Source: Leptospira fletcheri (GTDB taxonomy: Bacteria; Spirochaetota; Leptospiria; Leptospirales; Leptospiraceae). Taken from it: a stretch of DNA of 64,000 bases. The notes beneath the pieces are model-generated. The model was not told where the DNA came from. It ran no database searches and saw only the letters and a program-made list of their open reading frames with translations. The translations under genes were made by a program, and so were the position numbers. Each line of letters starts with the position of its first letter. The stretch's first letter is position 1. Positions 11,426 through 21,199 of the stretch are shown piece by piece. The stretch spans positions 62,001-126,000 of the forward strand of contig NZ_RQET01000013.1 in NCBI RefSeq assembly GCF_004769195.1, given 5' to 3'.

Positions 11426-13246
11426 ATGTCCGAATTCGACAAAACCAAAAAAAGCATCGGTGTAAACAATCTGGACGACAAAGCCAGAAGGGAGATGTTC
11501 GATAAATTCCAATCGGCCGGCGGAAAAGTCGTATCGGAAAAGGACAAAAAAAGAGAAGAAGCCTCCAAAAAGCAGAGGGAGCAACCTCAAGTCAGACAAG
11601 GTGCAAGAAGCCAAGCCGGCGGGAGGGATTCGCGAGGACCCGCATCCAGACCTTCTCCGTCCGCGGCCTCTAAAGCGACCGCTAAACAGAATCCGATCCG
11701 GGACCGCAAAGCCATCGAAGCGGAAATGGGGAATTTCTTCAATCGAATGGCGGTCAAGTTCAAGTGCTGGATTTCCCGTGTAACTCCTTTTTCCTCCGGC
11801 GAACTTCTCCCGGGATTTCTGTCGGAACTGAATATGGCGGGCAAAAAAGCGATTCTGGAAATGAACTTCGTCGGGAACGATCTTTTGGGGAACCCGGCCT
11901 ATGCTCCGAAAATCGCCAAGGAATTGGACTCCCAAAATCCGCTTTATATAGAACTTTTAGGTCGGATGCACAAGGTCTACGACAATGTGGAACTGAACCA
12001 GCTTCTAGACGCGCATAACGCGGCTCCGGATATGCCCTTGCCGATTTCTCGAGTGCAACAACCTCTGTATTCTTTGTTTAAAAAACTCTATTATATCTAT
12101 CCGTTCCAAGGCTCTTACGTAAAGGCCGTGACGATGGGTTACCAAGCCCTCGAAAAATTGGAGGGTAAACCTTCCACCGTATACAATACGAAGCGGAAGC
12201 GAGCTCTTCAAGAATTCGATATCCTCTACGGAACTCTCTTCGATAAACTCTACTTGGCTGTTCTTCGCAACGAAAATAAGAATATCCCGTTGATCAGCTC
12301 CTTCATGGAAGATGTGCTCGGAATTTTGCCCGAAGAAAAATTAGGCCAAAGGCAGCCTGGAGAAGAATTGGACGAAATCTCCGGCGGAGCCCATGAGGAA
12401 GAGGAAGAACCGGAAGAAGCTCCTGTAGAAGAGATCCCGGATCCGGAAGATTCTCTGAGTAAGGAATTGAAATACGGTTTAAAGCTGATGAGATCCTTGA
12501 CCTTGGATCAGTTGCGGAAAAAACACGATCCTCGCGGGGATTACGATCGGATCGCTTCCGCAGACAAGGCGTTTCTTTCCTGGCTATTCTTCCGGGAATT
12601 CGACGAGGAGTATTCGTTCGTAATGACCACCAAGAAGATCGATTTGAAGCCCACCATCGTAGGCGGAGCCAAAATGGATTTTCGTGAAAAACTGATCGAT
12701 CTCTACGAAACCACCCGCGGTATCCAGGAACAGTTCCGAATTTACGACCAGTATCATAAAGAGCTGGATTCCCACCTGAAAAATCCCGGCGGAAATTACA
12801 TCGAATCTTCCAAGAAAACCTCCGCCTTAGAAACGAAGAAAAGCCAGCAGTCTCGGAATGTTCGTGTGACGGTGAAGGAGTTCCTGCAGAAAGGCTCCGA
12901 TCTTCTGGGAAAACTCATCGCCGACATGAAGGGGAAAAAGGAAGTCGTCACGAATATGGACGACTTGATGACCTTCGACCTCATGGAAGCCAAAAAACGT
13001 CTGAATAAAAAACCCATCAAGCAGTGCATTATGGAAGCTTACTGCTATGCCCTGGCCTTAGCCGAGCGTCTGGAAAACGGGGATCTCTTCGGCGGGGTTC
13101 CGGAAATGAACGCGGAAGAGATGGAAAAAGAATTCGGCATCAAAGCAAACAACGAGCAGGCGGAGACGGAATTGATGGATCCGAACGCAGGTTCGAAAGA
13201 AGCCGACGACAATTTCGGCGTAGATCCCTCCATACTCTCCGATTAA
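11426..13246 (+). CDS. conserved-looking cytoplasmic protein of unknown function
   Basis: 606 residues with no signal peptide or membrane segment. Residues 1-100 are charged and low in complexity (KKREEASKKQREQ, then a Ser/Pro/Ala-rich linker), so probably disordered. Residues 110-310 look helical and folded, an acidic linker rich in Glu follows near residues 315-345, then a second helical region with many Lys. It ends in an acidic tail (EADDNFGVDPSILSD). I recognise no family and propose no function. Codon usage matches its neighbours. The next gene follows after 20 bases, so the pair is probably one operon. Confidence 0.8.
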   Translation: MSEFDKTKKSIGVNNLDDKARREMFDKFQSAGGKVVSEKDKKREEASKKQREQPQVRQGARSQAGGRDSRGPASRPSPSAASKATAKQNPIRDRKAIEAEMGNFFNRMAVKFKCWISRVTPFSSGELLPGFLSELNMAGKKAILEMNFVGNDLLGNPAYAPKIAKELDSQNPLYIELLGRMHKVYDNVELNQLLDAHNAAPDMPLPISRVQQPLYSLFKKLYYIYPFQGSYVKAVTMGYQALEKLEGKPSTVYNTKRKRALQEFDILYGTLFDKLYLAVLRNENKNIPLISSFMEDVLGILPEEKLGQRQPGEELDEISGGAHEEEEEPEEAPVEEIPDPEDSLSKELKYGLKLMRSLTLDQLRKKHDPRGDYDRIASADKAFLSWLFFREFDEEYSFVMTTKKIDLKPTIVGGAKMDFREKLIDLYETTRGIQEQFRIYDQYHKELDSHLKNPGGNYIESSKKTSALETKKSQQSRNVRVTVKEFLQKGSDLLGKLIADMKGKKEVVTNMDDLMTFDLMEAKKRLNKKPIKQCIMEAYCYALALAERLENGDLFGGVPEMNAEEMEKEFGIKANNEQAETELMDPNAGSKEADDNFGVDPSILSD

Positions 13247-13266
13247 ATTAGGATCACAGGTAACTC

Positions 13267-13983
13267 GTGGCTTCCGTTAAGATCACCCTATTTCAAAAAG
13301 AACTTTCCCAACCCATCTCTCCGGACCAACGTTCCAAACTTTCCAAGGAAAAATCGGATTTCCTGATTCTACCGATGTACTTCCCGGGAGGAGGAACCGC
13401 TTCTCCCGAATCCCTTTCCTCTCGTTCCAAAAGTTTCAGCGACGAATTGTTGGCCGTTTCCGAGGTCTATAAAGGAGCCATCCTAGGGGGATGTATGTTT
13501 CGAAAGGACGATTCCGGGAAATTGAGACTTTCCGTGCCGATCGTTCAGAACGTGGTACTGATCGATTGGTATGACGTCAAAATATTAAGCGAAGAGGATT
13601 CTCCCGCGCTACCCGGCGCCGGAGAAGAAGTATTGATTTTAGGGGGGTTCCGCTTCGGCGTCTTCGTCGGAAAGGAAATCGGCGACGCCCAAAGATTCGA
13701 ACGCCTACAATCCGAGAACATCAACTTAGCCTTCCATCTGGATGCGGTTCCCGAAAACGGAATTTCGTATTCCGAAGATCTGAAGCGATATGCGGACCTG
13801 TCCTCCACATACGGATTGTATCTACTCAGATCTTCCGGCCACGGGATCCCGTTCGGTAAGAAAAAGATCGGTCGCAGTCTTTTGTCCACTCCCACCGGAG
13901 TCGCATGGAAGGTGGCCGAGTCAGAAAACGATAAGGAAATTATAAAAACCGTAAATATCAACGGGATCAACGGCCTGTTTTAA
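13267..13983 (+). CDS. nitrilase-fold protein lacking catalytic residues
   Basis: 238 residues, starting at GTG 13267. The order of segments follows the carbon-nitrogen hydrolase (nitrilase) fold: VKITLFQKEL at the start, DFLILPMYFP where active enzymes have a PE pair, a GAILGG strand, a WYDVK segment, RFGVFVGKEI where the ICYD cysteine belongs, and a SLLSTPTGVAWKV stretch near the end. The triad Glu-Lys-Cys is reduced to Lys105; Met37 stands at the Glu position and Gly135 at the Cys position. If the alignment is right the protein cannot be a normal amidase and may bind a ligand or partner. Family placement is by eye and moderate. Confidence 0.6.
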   Translation: MASVKITLFQKELSQPISPDQRSKLSKEKSDFLILPMYFPGGGTASPESLSSRSKSFSDELLAVSEVYKGAILGGCMFRKDDSGKLRLSVPIVQNVVLIDWYDVKILSEEDSPALPGAGEEVLILGGFRFGVFVGKEIGDAQRFERLQSENINLAFHLDAVPENGISYSEDLKRYADLSSTYGLYLLRSSGHGIPFGKKKIGRSLLSTPTGVAWKVAESENDKEIIKTVNINGINGLF

Positions 13984-13988
13984 AAGCA

Positions 13989-15341
13989 TTGTTCCGAACC
14001 CGACAAAGGTCTTTTTTTTCCAAGATTTCCGAGTATCTACTTCCCGGGTTCGTGGTTTGCATTCATGCAGTATTGGGATTTTTCGGATTTCCGATACTTA
14101 CCATAGACGGCTATTGGCATATGCCTTCCAGAGATTGTTGGTACGATCGTCCTTTACAAGCCCTCGTAGACCTGCACGGGACTAGTCCCGTACTTCCGCT
14201 CCTGCATTCCTCTGCGGCCCATATCGGAGGAGGTGATCCTTATCAGGTATACGCTTGGACCCTTCCTCTACTGCATTCCGTCGCTTGTTTTCTTTTCCGG
14301 ATTACTTTGCGCAGACTTCGGATTCCTTTTGCGACTGTATGGACCGGAATCTTTCTTTTGAATCCGCTGGTTTTCGCTTTCTTCCGATACCCCTTCTACT
14401 CCACGTATCTCTTCTTCTTGTCCATTATCCTATTGTATTGCCTCTGGGGGATGCGAAAAGAAAACCCTAGACTCCTCAGCACCTCCGCGATCATTTCCCT
14501 GGCTGCCGCGATCCGACCTTCGTGGCATCTAGGCTTGGCTTTCTTTTGGATCTGTTGGTTGGCTTGGCATTGCAGGAGGAAGGTTTCCCGTAAAACGGTA
14601 CTTTTAGCGTTCTTTACGCTCTCTCTACCCGGAATTCTTTATCTGAAAAATCTGTATCTCTTCGATAACTTCTCCGCCTCCTCCTGGCTCGGTATGAATT
14701 TGGCCAGATCCAGGCAGATCCAGATAGAAGCATCCGAAGGAAGGCGAGTGGAGGCGTTCCAGCTCCCTCTTTCCGTTTATCACGGAGTGATATCCGAACC
14801 GGATCCCACTTTAGATCGGTATTCCGACAGGGTTTGTCTGAACGGACAAAACTATCACAATGCGGAATTTGTCCAAATTTCCAAAAAATTCATGGATCGG
14901 TTTCTGCAAACCTTCGACTTAGGAGAAAATCTGAATTCTCTCCGTTTAGGCTTCAAAATATATCTAAGTAGTCCATCGAATTATCCTTTTATAAAGCCTT
15001 TATCAGACGCATTACCGGAAGCGGTCCGAAAATATCCCGGACTGGATTGGTTTTCCTTTGGACCGACGGGAGGATTCGACAGAAATTTTTATCGATTCGT
15101 CTATCCTTTATTATTAATATTGAATTTATTCCGATTTTTCAGGGCCTCTTTCCGGTTCCGGATCGTTTTTTTGCAGATCGCAACATTGACTTTTCTGTAT
15201 TCCTTTGTGGACCCGTTCGAAGCCAACCGAATGAGGTTCGAATTGGAACCTTTCTGGTATCTGTCTTTTTTGCTCGCTATAGGAGGCGCCAAAAGGTCGT
15301 TCGTCGGGACATACAAAAAGCTCCGAAAACCCCGAAGCTGA
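13989..15341 (+). CDS. polytopic membrane protein, possible GT-C type glycosyltransferase
   Basis: 450 residues from TTG 13989, five bases after the previous stop. Roughly ten hydrophobic segments are visible, in residues 15-40, 80-100, 110-135, 137-150, 158-190, 198-215 and several after residue 360. A long loop follows the first segment and contains DGYWHMP and other acidic/aromatic residues. A long non-membrane stretch runs from about 225 to 350. This layout resembles GT-C lipid-linked sugar transferases, but no family motif is certain, so the product should be read as a membrane protein of unknown function. An ATG start is absent, and the start is uncertain. Confidence 0.65.
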   Translation: MFRTRQRSFFSKISEYLLPGFVVCIHAVLGFFGFPILTIDGYWHMPSRDCWYDRPLQALVDLHGTSPVLPLLHSSAAHIGGGDPYQVYAWTLPLLHSVACFLFRITLRRLRIPFATVWTGIFLLNPLVFAFFRYPFYSTYLFFLSIILLYCLWGMRKENPRLLSTSAIISLAAAIRPSWHLGLAFFWICWLAWHCRRKVSRKTVLLAFFTLSLPGILYLKNLYLFDNFSASSWLGMNLARSRQIQIEASEGRRVEAFQLPLSVYHGVISEPDPTLDRYSDRVCLNGQNYHNAEFVQISKKFMDRFLQTFDLGENLNSLRLGFKIYLSSPSNYPFIKPLSDALPEAVRKYPGLDWFSFGPTGGFDRNFYRFVYPLLLILNLFRFFRASFRFRIVFLQIATLTFLYSFVDPFEANRMRFELEPFWYLSFLLAIGGAKRSFVGTYKKLRKPRS

Positions 15342-15447
15342 TTCCGAATCTTCCTCGTTTTGTCCGGATTTTCCGACTTCCCTCTTTTTCTCCTTGCGGA
15401 GAAAGCAAGAATCTCTAGGATTCTCGATTGCTCTGACAGGGGGAAGG

Positions 15448-15762
15448 ATGAAATTAAAACCTCATCAACTGATCGAATCTCCGGAATTCAAAAAACTGGT
15501 ACGATCCAGATGGACAGTGAGCTTCATACTTTTGGCGTTCCTTTTCGTAAATTACTACGGCTTTATACTCGCCATCGCTTTTAAAAAGGCATGGTTGACG
15601 GAACGGATCGGAACGACCGCGAATTTCGGTCTTCTCGCCGGCGCTCTGGTCATCGTCATTTCCTGGTTCCTGACCTTAATCTACGTGTATTGGGGGAATG
15701 CCTTTTACGACAAAAGGATAGAAAGCCTTAAGAACACTCTGGAAAAAGAAGGGGAAAAATGA
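15448..15762 (+). CDS. DUF485 membrane protein, symporter partner
   Basis: 104 residues with two transmembrane helices (about 22-45 and 60-82) and short cytoplasmic ends, the size and pattern of DUF485 proteins. The start contains the typical SPEFKKLVRSRW segment. DUF485 genes usually precede acetate/cation symporters of the ActP type, as here, and their products are thought to accompany the transporter. ATG 15448 follows a G-rich ribosome-binding sequence (GGGGGAAGG). The stop overlaps the symporter ATG by four bases. Confidence 0.85.
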   Translation: MKLKPHQLIESPEFKKLVRSRWTVSFILLAFLFVNYYGFILAIAFKKAWLTERIGTTANFGLLAGALVIVISWFLTLIYVYWGNAFYDKRIESLKNTLEKEGEK

Positions 15763-17300
15763 TGGAATCCACATTAGGACAACCTAATTTTATATCGGTC
15801 GCATTCTTTCTCGTCTTCGTTCTTTTGACTTTAGGGATCACGTATTGGGCCGCGAGGAAAACCAAAACCTCCAGTGAATTTTATGCGGCGGGGAGGAGCA
15901 TCACCGGATTCCAAAACGGATTGGCATTGTCCGGAGATTATATGTCCGCGGCTTCCTTTTTGGGAATCTCGGGTATGGTCGCATTAAAAGGTTATGACGG
16001 CATCATTTACGCTGTAGGTTGGCTGGTAGGATGGCCGGCGCTGATGTTTCTCATTGCGGAGCCGCTTCGGAACCTAGGTAAGTACACATTCGCAGACGTT
16101 TTGGCTTTTCGGCTCGGACAAAAGCCGATTCGAATCTCCGCCTCTATCGGAGGAATCCTGGTCACACTCACCTATTCCATCGCCCAAATCGTAGGTTCCG
16201 GAAAGCTCATCAACCTGATGTTCGGAATCTCCTATGAATCCGCGGTGGTTTTGGTCGGCGGAGTCATGCTACTGTACGTTCTGTTCGGAGGAATGATCGC
16301 CACTACTTGGGTACAGATCGTAAAAGCCGCATTGCTACTTTTCGGAGTGACCCTTTTGGCGTTGCTCGCTCTGGCTAAATTCGGATTCAGCGTCTCGGAC
16401 CTGTACGGAGCGGTGGAAACTACCTACGGTCGATCCGCCCTGGAACCGGGAGGATTGGTTTCGAACCCTCTGGACGCCATCTCGCTAGGATTGGCACTTA
16501 TGTTCGGATTATTAGGACTTCCGCATATTCTAATGCGTTTTTATACGGTTCCCGACGCGAAAGAAGCCCGAAAATCGGTGGCATACGCTACCACGTTCAT
16601 CGGTTACTTTTACATCATCATTCCGATCGTGGGATTTGCCGCGGCGGTTCTAATAGGTAAGGACAAAATCGCCGCCGTGGATAAAGGAGGAAATATGGCT
16701 GCGGCGCTTTTAGCGGAACTTCTGGGGGGAACTCCCTTCCTAGGCTTCATCGCTGCGGTGGCTTTTGCGACCATATTGGCGGTAGTGGCCGGTCTAACTC
16801 TAGCCGCTGCTTCCACGATTTCCCACGATCTGCATTTCAACGTGTTCCGGGAAGGAAAAGCCACGGAGGAGGAGCAGGTTCGGGTGGCGCGTAGAGCTAC
16901 CGTAGCCTTCGGGATTTTCGGGATCCTTTTAGGAATCCTCTTTAAGGATCAGAACGTGGCTTTCATGGTGGGCTTGGCCTTCGCGATCGCCGCTAGCGGA
17001 AATTTCCCGGCCCTATTCCTATCCATCCTTTGGAGGAACTTCAGCACGGCAGGCGGAGTGGCTTCCATCCTTTCCGGGTCCCTTTCCGCGAGCCTACTGA
17101 TCATACTCAGTCCTACTGTTTGGGTGGAAGTTTTCGGATTCTCATCTCCGATCTTTCCTTATAAAAACCCGGCGATCTTTTCCATGACCCTTTCCTTTTT
17201 AGCGGCGTTCGTATTCTCCAAATGGTTCCCCGAAAAGAAAGCCCAGAACGCTTATGAATCGGAAAAAGTAAGGGTATATCTCGGAATCGGGGCGGAGTAG
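15759..17300 (+). CDS. sodium:solute symporter, ActP-like (acetate or other monocarboxylate)
   Basis: 513 residues with about thirteen membrane helices, typical of the sodium:solute symporter family. Segments such as ASSEFYAAGRSI-like (SSEFYAAGRSITGFQNGLA), GDYMSAASFLGISG and the LPHILMRFYTVPDAKEARKS loop are characteristic of ActP acetate permeases. It would move acetate or a related carboxylate inward with a cation across the inner membrane. The DUF485 partner upstream supports this. The substrate cannot be fixed from sequence alone. Confidence 0.9.
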   Translation: MMESTLGQPNFISVAFFLVFVLLTLGITYWAARKTKTSSEFYAAGRSITGFQNGLALSGDYMSAASFLGISGMVALKGYDGIIYAVGWLVGWPALMFLIAEPLRNLGKYTFADVLAFRLGQKPIRISASIGGILVTLTYSIAQIVGSGKLINLMFGISYESAVVLVGGVMLLYVLFGGMIATTWVQIVKAALLLFGVTLLALLALAKFGFSVSDLYGAVETTYGRSALEPGGLVSNPLDAISLGLALMFGLLGLPHILMRFYTVPDAKEARKSVAYATTFIGYFYIIIPIVGFAAAVLIGKDKIAAVDKGGNMAAALLAELLGGTPFLGFIAAVAFATILAVVAGLTLAAASTISHDLHFNVFREGKATEEEQVRVARRATVAFGIFGILLGILFKDQNVAFMVGLAFAIAASGNFPALFLSILWRNFSTAGGVASILSGSLSASLLIILSPTVWVEVFGFSSPIFPYKNPAIFSMTLSFLAAFVFSKWFPEKKAQNAYESEKVRVYLGIGAE

Positions 17301-17316
17301 AAAATCCGCCCCAAAA

Positions 17317-18414
17317 CTAGAGTAAATTGTGATCCTTCATGGATCTGTACAAGGTGGCGATCGTAACCTTTAGGATCGCCGCCAAAGGTACTGCGACTAG
17401 CATCCCGGCGATCCCGAGCAAGGTTCCGCCGACAGTCACTGCTCCGACTACGATGATCGGATGCAAGGATACAGCGTCGGAAATGATGACCGGTTGAACG
17501 AAAAAATTGTCCACCGCTTGGGCGATGAGGATCACGATCAGAATAGCCCCCATTAATTCGTACATTCCCATTCCGTGGGTAATCCAATTTTCGCCGTAAA
17601 AAACCCTAGAACCGTGAGCCATGGTCATGAATAGAGGAGGAATCGCACCGATGATCGGCCCTAGATAAGGAATCGAATTCGCGACTCCTACGAAAAGAGC
17701 GAAGATATAAAAGTATCCCAACCCGATCGTCGAAAAGCCAATCATCGAAACGACGGTAATGATGGCACTCTGGATCACCAGGCTTCTGAGATAATTCGTG
17801 ATCTGTTCGTTGATATTCGCCGCAACCATAATGGTCATTTCGAAATAGCGGTTCGGAACTAGGCTTACTAGATTCTTGTAGACTCCGTTTCCGTTCAAAA
17901 GAAAAAGAAAAGCGAAGAGAGGAGTGATCACCAAATAACCGATCAGCGTAGGGATGGCGGACGCGAGCCCGGATACCTCCCTGTGCACGAAATCGGTGGC
18001 GCCTTGGATCAACTCTTCCGGTCGGATCGTTTCCTCCCATCCCGCAGGAAAATCGTTGAATTGGAGTTTGAAACCGATCACCAGATACTTGAACTTTGCG
18101 TCGTCCAGGTCCTGTTTCCAATTTTTGACCAAGGGTTCGAGGGTGGAAACGATGGGAGGTGCGACCTCGGTTGCGATCAGATAGATAGGAATACAGATCA
18201 CGAGCATCAGTCCCGAGACACCGATCAATCTGGGAATCCCCAAACTTTCCAAGTAATTCACAGATCCGTTAAATATATAGAATAGGATGAGGGAAAGAGC
18301 GATCGGAACGATCAGAAGTTTGAGACCCAATACGAAAAACACGATCGCCGATCCGACCAGCAAAAAGAAGATCGTTCGGATAACGTAAGTCGATAAGGGT
18401 CTTGTCTCAGACAT
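17317..18414 (-). CDS. AI-2E family transporter (PerM/YdiK type)
   Basis: 365 residues with eight predicted membrane helices: a pair near the start, a long extracytoplasmic stretch (about residues 70-150), then helices from 155 onward, including GYFYIFALFVGVANSIPYLGPIIGAIPP, the family hallmark. Members export small molecules or ions; few have known substrates and the autoinducer-2 name should not be taken literally. The start overlaps the end of the cyclic-nucleotide-binding gene by eight bases. It is the last gene of a five-gene minus-strand run and faces the symporter gene tail to tail. Confidence 0.9.
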   Translation of the reverse strand: MSETRPLSTYVIRTIFFLLVGSAIVFFVLGLKLLIVPIALSLILFYIFNGSVNYLESLGIPRLIGVSGLMLVICIPIYLIATEVAPPIVSTLEPLVKNWKQDLDDAKFKYLVIGFKLQFNDFPAGWEETIRPEELIQGATDFVHREVSGLASAIPTLIGYLVITPLFAFLFLLNGNGVYKNLVSLVPNRYFEMTIMVAANINEQITNYLRSLVIQSAIITVVSMIGFSTIGLGYFYIFALFVGVANSIPYLGPIIGAIPPLFMTMAHGSRVFYGENWITHGMGMYELMGAILIVILIAQAVDNFFVQPVIISDAVSLHPIIVVGAVTVGGTLLGIAGMLVAVPLAAILKVTIATLYRSMKDHNLL

Positions 18415-18934
18415 TTTTTTGTTTTCCCTTGTAGTAGGCCTTTTCCAAAAGTTGGTTCGTTTTTTGGAGTCTTTCTACAATGACGCTCGTCAGGCTTAAA
18501 AGAATCTCTATCCCCAATTTCGGCTTTGTCTCGATGATTTCCTTTAGATCGGGTTGAAAAAAACCGAGCAATGTGGAAGGCTCGGAAGCGATCGCCGTAG
18601 CGGTGCGTCTTTCCTCGGAAAATAGCGAAAGTTCCCCGAAAAAGGAATGTTGGTCCAAATGAGCCAGATCCAATTCGATTCCGTCGCGCACGGAGCGAAT
18701 GGTCACCTTACCGTCAAAGATCAGATAAAATCCCGCTCCCGCTTCTCCTTGGCGGAAAATTTCCTCGCCTTCGACGTATTTCCTAACGTGCACCAACCTT
18801 GCGATTTCAGTCAAGGTTCTCCGTTTCATCTTTCCGAAGACGGAAGTTTCTCTCAAAAATCGGATAATCTCGGGATTTGAGGTCCCTTTCTTCTTTAGTA
18901 ATTTCTTCCAAATCGGGAGCTGGAGAGGATTCAC
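18407..18934 (-). CDS. cyclic nucleotide-binding domain protein
   Basis: 175 residues with one cNMP-binding beta-roll (about 30-150). Visible are EIFRQGEAGAGFYLIFDGKVTI and SFFGELSLFSEERRTATAIASEPS, the latter being the phosphate-binding cassette with Glu and Arg in the expected places. There is no helix-turn-helix or enzyme domain, so it acts by binding a partner. It lies between lspA (2-base gap) and the AI-2E-family gene (8-base overlap), hinting that it may regulate the transporter; that is inference. Confidence 0.88.
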   Translation of the reverse strand: MNPLQLPIWKKLLKKKGTSNPEIIRFLRETSVFGKMKRRTLTEIARLVHVRKYVEGEEIFRQGEAGAGFYLIFDGKVTIRSVRDGIELDLAHLDQHSFFGELSLFSEERRTATAIASEPSTLLGFFQPDLKEIIETKPKLGIEILLSLTSVIVERLQKTNQLLEKAYYKGKQKNV

Positions 18935-18936
18935 GA

Positions 18937-19494
18937 TTACTTCTTATCCTCCTCGAGCTTCATGGTAAAAATGAGCAGCACCAACCCTACGCTTACGCAG
19001 GAATCCGCGAAATTAAACGCGGGCCAGCGTTCGTAGAGTAGCCAATTCGGCCAGTCGAAATCGAGGAAGTCCACCACTCCGATGAATCTTCCTAGGAACT
19101 GATTCTCGATAAATCCGAATTCCGCTCCGACTCCGATGATCTTTACGAAAAATTTATCTATAAAATTTCCGAAGGCTCCGGACATGACCAAGGCCCAACC
19201 TACCGGGTGACCGAGGTCCGGGTTCTTCCATCGATAGGCGATGAGAACTAGTATGGCGATCGCAGTCATCGCCAAGGAAGTCCGGGGATACCCTTGGAAA
19301 AAACCCATCACAAAACCTGTATTGAAGGTCAAAGTCAAACGGAAGAAATTTCCGAGCACTTCCACGGGCGAATGAGGACGAAGATAAAGAATGGCGACGT
19401 ATTTAGTGACTAAGTCTATGATTGTTCCTAGAATAACGGAGACGATGAATATCGGCGGATATACTTCCAAGAATTTCTTTTCGAAAAATTTCAC
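18937..19494 (-). CDS. lspA: lipoprotein signal peptidase (signal peptidase II)
   Basis: 185 residues, four membrane helices. It cleaves prolipoprotein signal peptides after lipidation in the inner membrane, which fits a lipoprotein-rich spirochaete. The conserved blocks are present: [37 protein letters not shown] and FNFADS. Asp142 and Asp164 are the likely catalytic pair. An extra stretch between the GNFIDK and VVDF blocks makes it slightly longer than the E. coli enzyme. Its start overlaps the ABC1 kinase stop by four bases. Confidence 0.95.
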   Translation of the reverse strand: MKFFEKKFLEVYPPIFIVSVILGTIIDLVTKYVAILYLRPHSPVEVLGNFFRLTLTFNTGFVMGFFQGYPRTSLAMTAIAILVLIAYRWKNPDLGHPVGWALVMSGAFGNFIDKFFVKIIGVGAEFGFIENQFLGRFIGVVDFLDFDWPNWLLYERWPAFNFADSCVSVGLVLLIFTMKLEEDKK

Positions 19495-21194
19495 TGACGG
19501 TTCCTTTTTGAGCTGAATTTATTTTTCAGGAGCGAAAGGGCAAGGAGGATTCCGAAGAAAACGGAGCTACCGTAACCGATCATCGCGGAGAACTCGTCCC
19601 CTCGATCCATCCTCTCCGTTCCATAATGGATTCCGAATAGGATCGCGGCGGTGGCGATGGCTTGGTGGCCCAGAGAATACATTCTTTTGCTATGCGCTTC
19701 CAGGTCAGGAAGTCGATAGGCCTGCTTCCCCCGATTCAGATTCTTTACGGTTTGTAGAAGTTCGCCGGGAAGAGAAACTGCCTGTCCCCAAATGCCCCCT
19801 TCCTGAACGAGAACCTTCTGCCAATTGTTCTCACCTTGCAGGACAAGATTCTTAAAAGGTTTTTCTCCGTAGTCCAGAACGGTGCGGTACGGATCCAGAG
19901 TGGCAGTGATTCCGACCAAAAGACCCAACACCCTTTCCAAAGGAATCAAAGTCACGGGCAACTGGACCATCTTCAACAGACCCCTTAAACTGGAATTGAT
20001 CTCCTTTAGAAATTTCAAATCCTCGGGGGTATGAATCTGCTCGAACTTCAGGTTCCGGAAAGAATCCGTGTCCGAAAGGAATTTGGATAATTTCTCCAAA
20101 GAATATCGGACGACTTCCTCCACCTTATCCCTGTCGGCTTTGCGAGAAAGAAGGCCCAATTCGTCGAGCCCTTCCACCACTCCTCCATAATCCTTGGACA
20201 TGGCGCAAAGAAAAATTCTGCGTAGCACGAGCGCTTGGCTGGGAGGAATTTCTCCCACCGCACCGAAATCGATGAAGCATAGTTTTTCATCCGAGGTATA
20301 AATCATGTTTCCCGGATGAGGATCCGCATGATAAAAACGGAATTCGAACACCATAAGAATATAGGCTCGTATCAAAAGGTCCACCGGCCTGGATTTGGCC
20401 TGTCCTTTTTTCAAGGAAGCAACTTGAGTGATCCGGATCCCATCTATGAATTGCGCAGTCAAAACGCTCTTACCGCTCCATTCCTTATGGATCTTGGGAA
20501 ATACGTAATCCGGTTCCTCCGAAAAATAACGGGACATTCTCTCCATGGACTCGGCTTCCAAACGCAAATCCGTTTCCCGTCCGACTAATTTCGCGATTTC
20601 CTTATGTACGATTTTGTAATCGAAGGAGACCAACAGGCGATTCACTCTTTTTAAAAACGTTCGGATCGCCTTCAGATCCTTGGTGATGATCTCCTCTATC
20701 CCCGGATAAAGGATCTTAACGGCTACCTTTTCCCCTTTATAGCTCGCCGAATGTACTTGGGCGATCGAAGCGGAGGCGAGAGGCGCTTCGGAAATATCCG
20801 GAAAAACCTCAGCAATATCCTTTCCGAATTCCTTTCTGAATCGTTCCTTAATTTCAGCGAACGGATGGGGCGGAACCCGATCCTGGAGATCCTGCAGGGG
20901 GTCGGTAAAACTCTCCGGGAAAAGATGGGAAAGACTAGCGAGATATTGCCCTAACTTTACATATACTCCTCCCATTTTCAGGAAGAATTCACGGCACTCC
21001 TCTCCTAGGTTCCGAAAAAATTCCGTTTCCTTTTCTCCCGTTCTATAGGAAGGAAATAAAAAACGTCCGAAGCGATAGTACCAAAAAAGGGAGAAGATCT
21101 TTTTCCATAAAAACCAACTTCCTCTATAATACCTTCCGCTCGCGGAGTATTTCGGAAGATTGGAACCGTTTTGAGTGGAGGAAGACTTAGACAT
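19491..21194 (-). CDS. ABC1/AarF (UbiB-like) atypical kinase family protein
   Basis: 567 residues. The ABC1 domain covers about 85-330 with the family marks [13 protein letters not shown] (KxGQ motif), [13 protein letters not shown] (Ala-rich loop replacing the glycine loop), VAVKILYPG, and [13 protein letters not shown] with FIDFGAVGE for metal binding. Two hydrophobic segments near the C-terminus (about 510-555) would anchor it in the membrane, as in UbiB. UbiB homologues support quinone synthesis or lipid handling. Leptospira makes menaquinone rather than ubiquinone (mqnA is in this window), so a lipid or quinone role is plausible but unproven. Confidence 0.9.
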   Translation of the reverse strand: MSKSSSTQNGSNLPKYSASGRYYRGSWFLWKKIFSLFWYYRFGRFLFPSYRTGEKETEFFRNLGEECREFFLKMGGVYVKLGQYLASLSHLFPESFTDPLQDLQDRVPPHPFAEIKERFRKEFGKDIAEVFPDISEAPLASASIAQVHSASYKGEKVAVKILYPGIEEIITKDLKAIRTFLKRVNRLLVSFDYKIVHKEIAKLVGRETDLRLEAESMERMSRYFSEEPDYVFPKIHKEWSGKSVLTAQFIDGIRITQVASLKKGQAKSRPVDLLIRAYILMVFEFRFYHADPHPGNMIYTSDEKLCFIDFGAVGEIPPSQALVLRRIFLCAMSKDYGGVVEGLDELGLLSRKADRDKVEEVVRYSLEKLSKFLSDTDSFRNLKFEQIHTPEDLKFLKEINSSLRGLLKMVQLPVTLIPLERVLGLLVGITATLDPYRTVLDYGEKPFKNLVLQGENNWQKVLVQEGGIWGQAVSLPGELLQTVKNLNRGKQAYRLPDLEAHSKRMYSLGHQAIATAAILFGIHYGTERMDRGDEFSAMIGYGSSVFFGILLALSLLKNKFSSKRNRQ

Positions 21195-21199
21195 AAATC

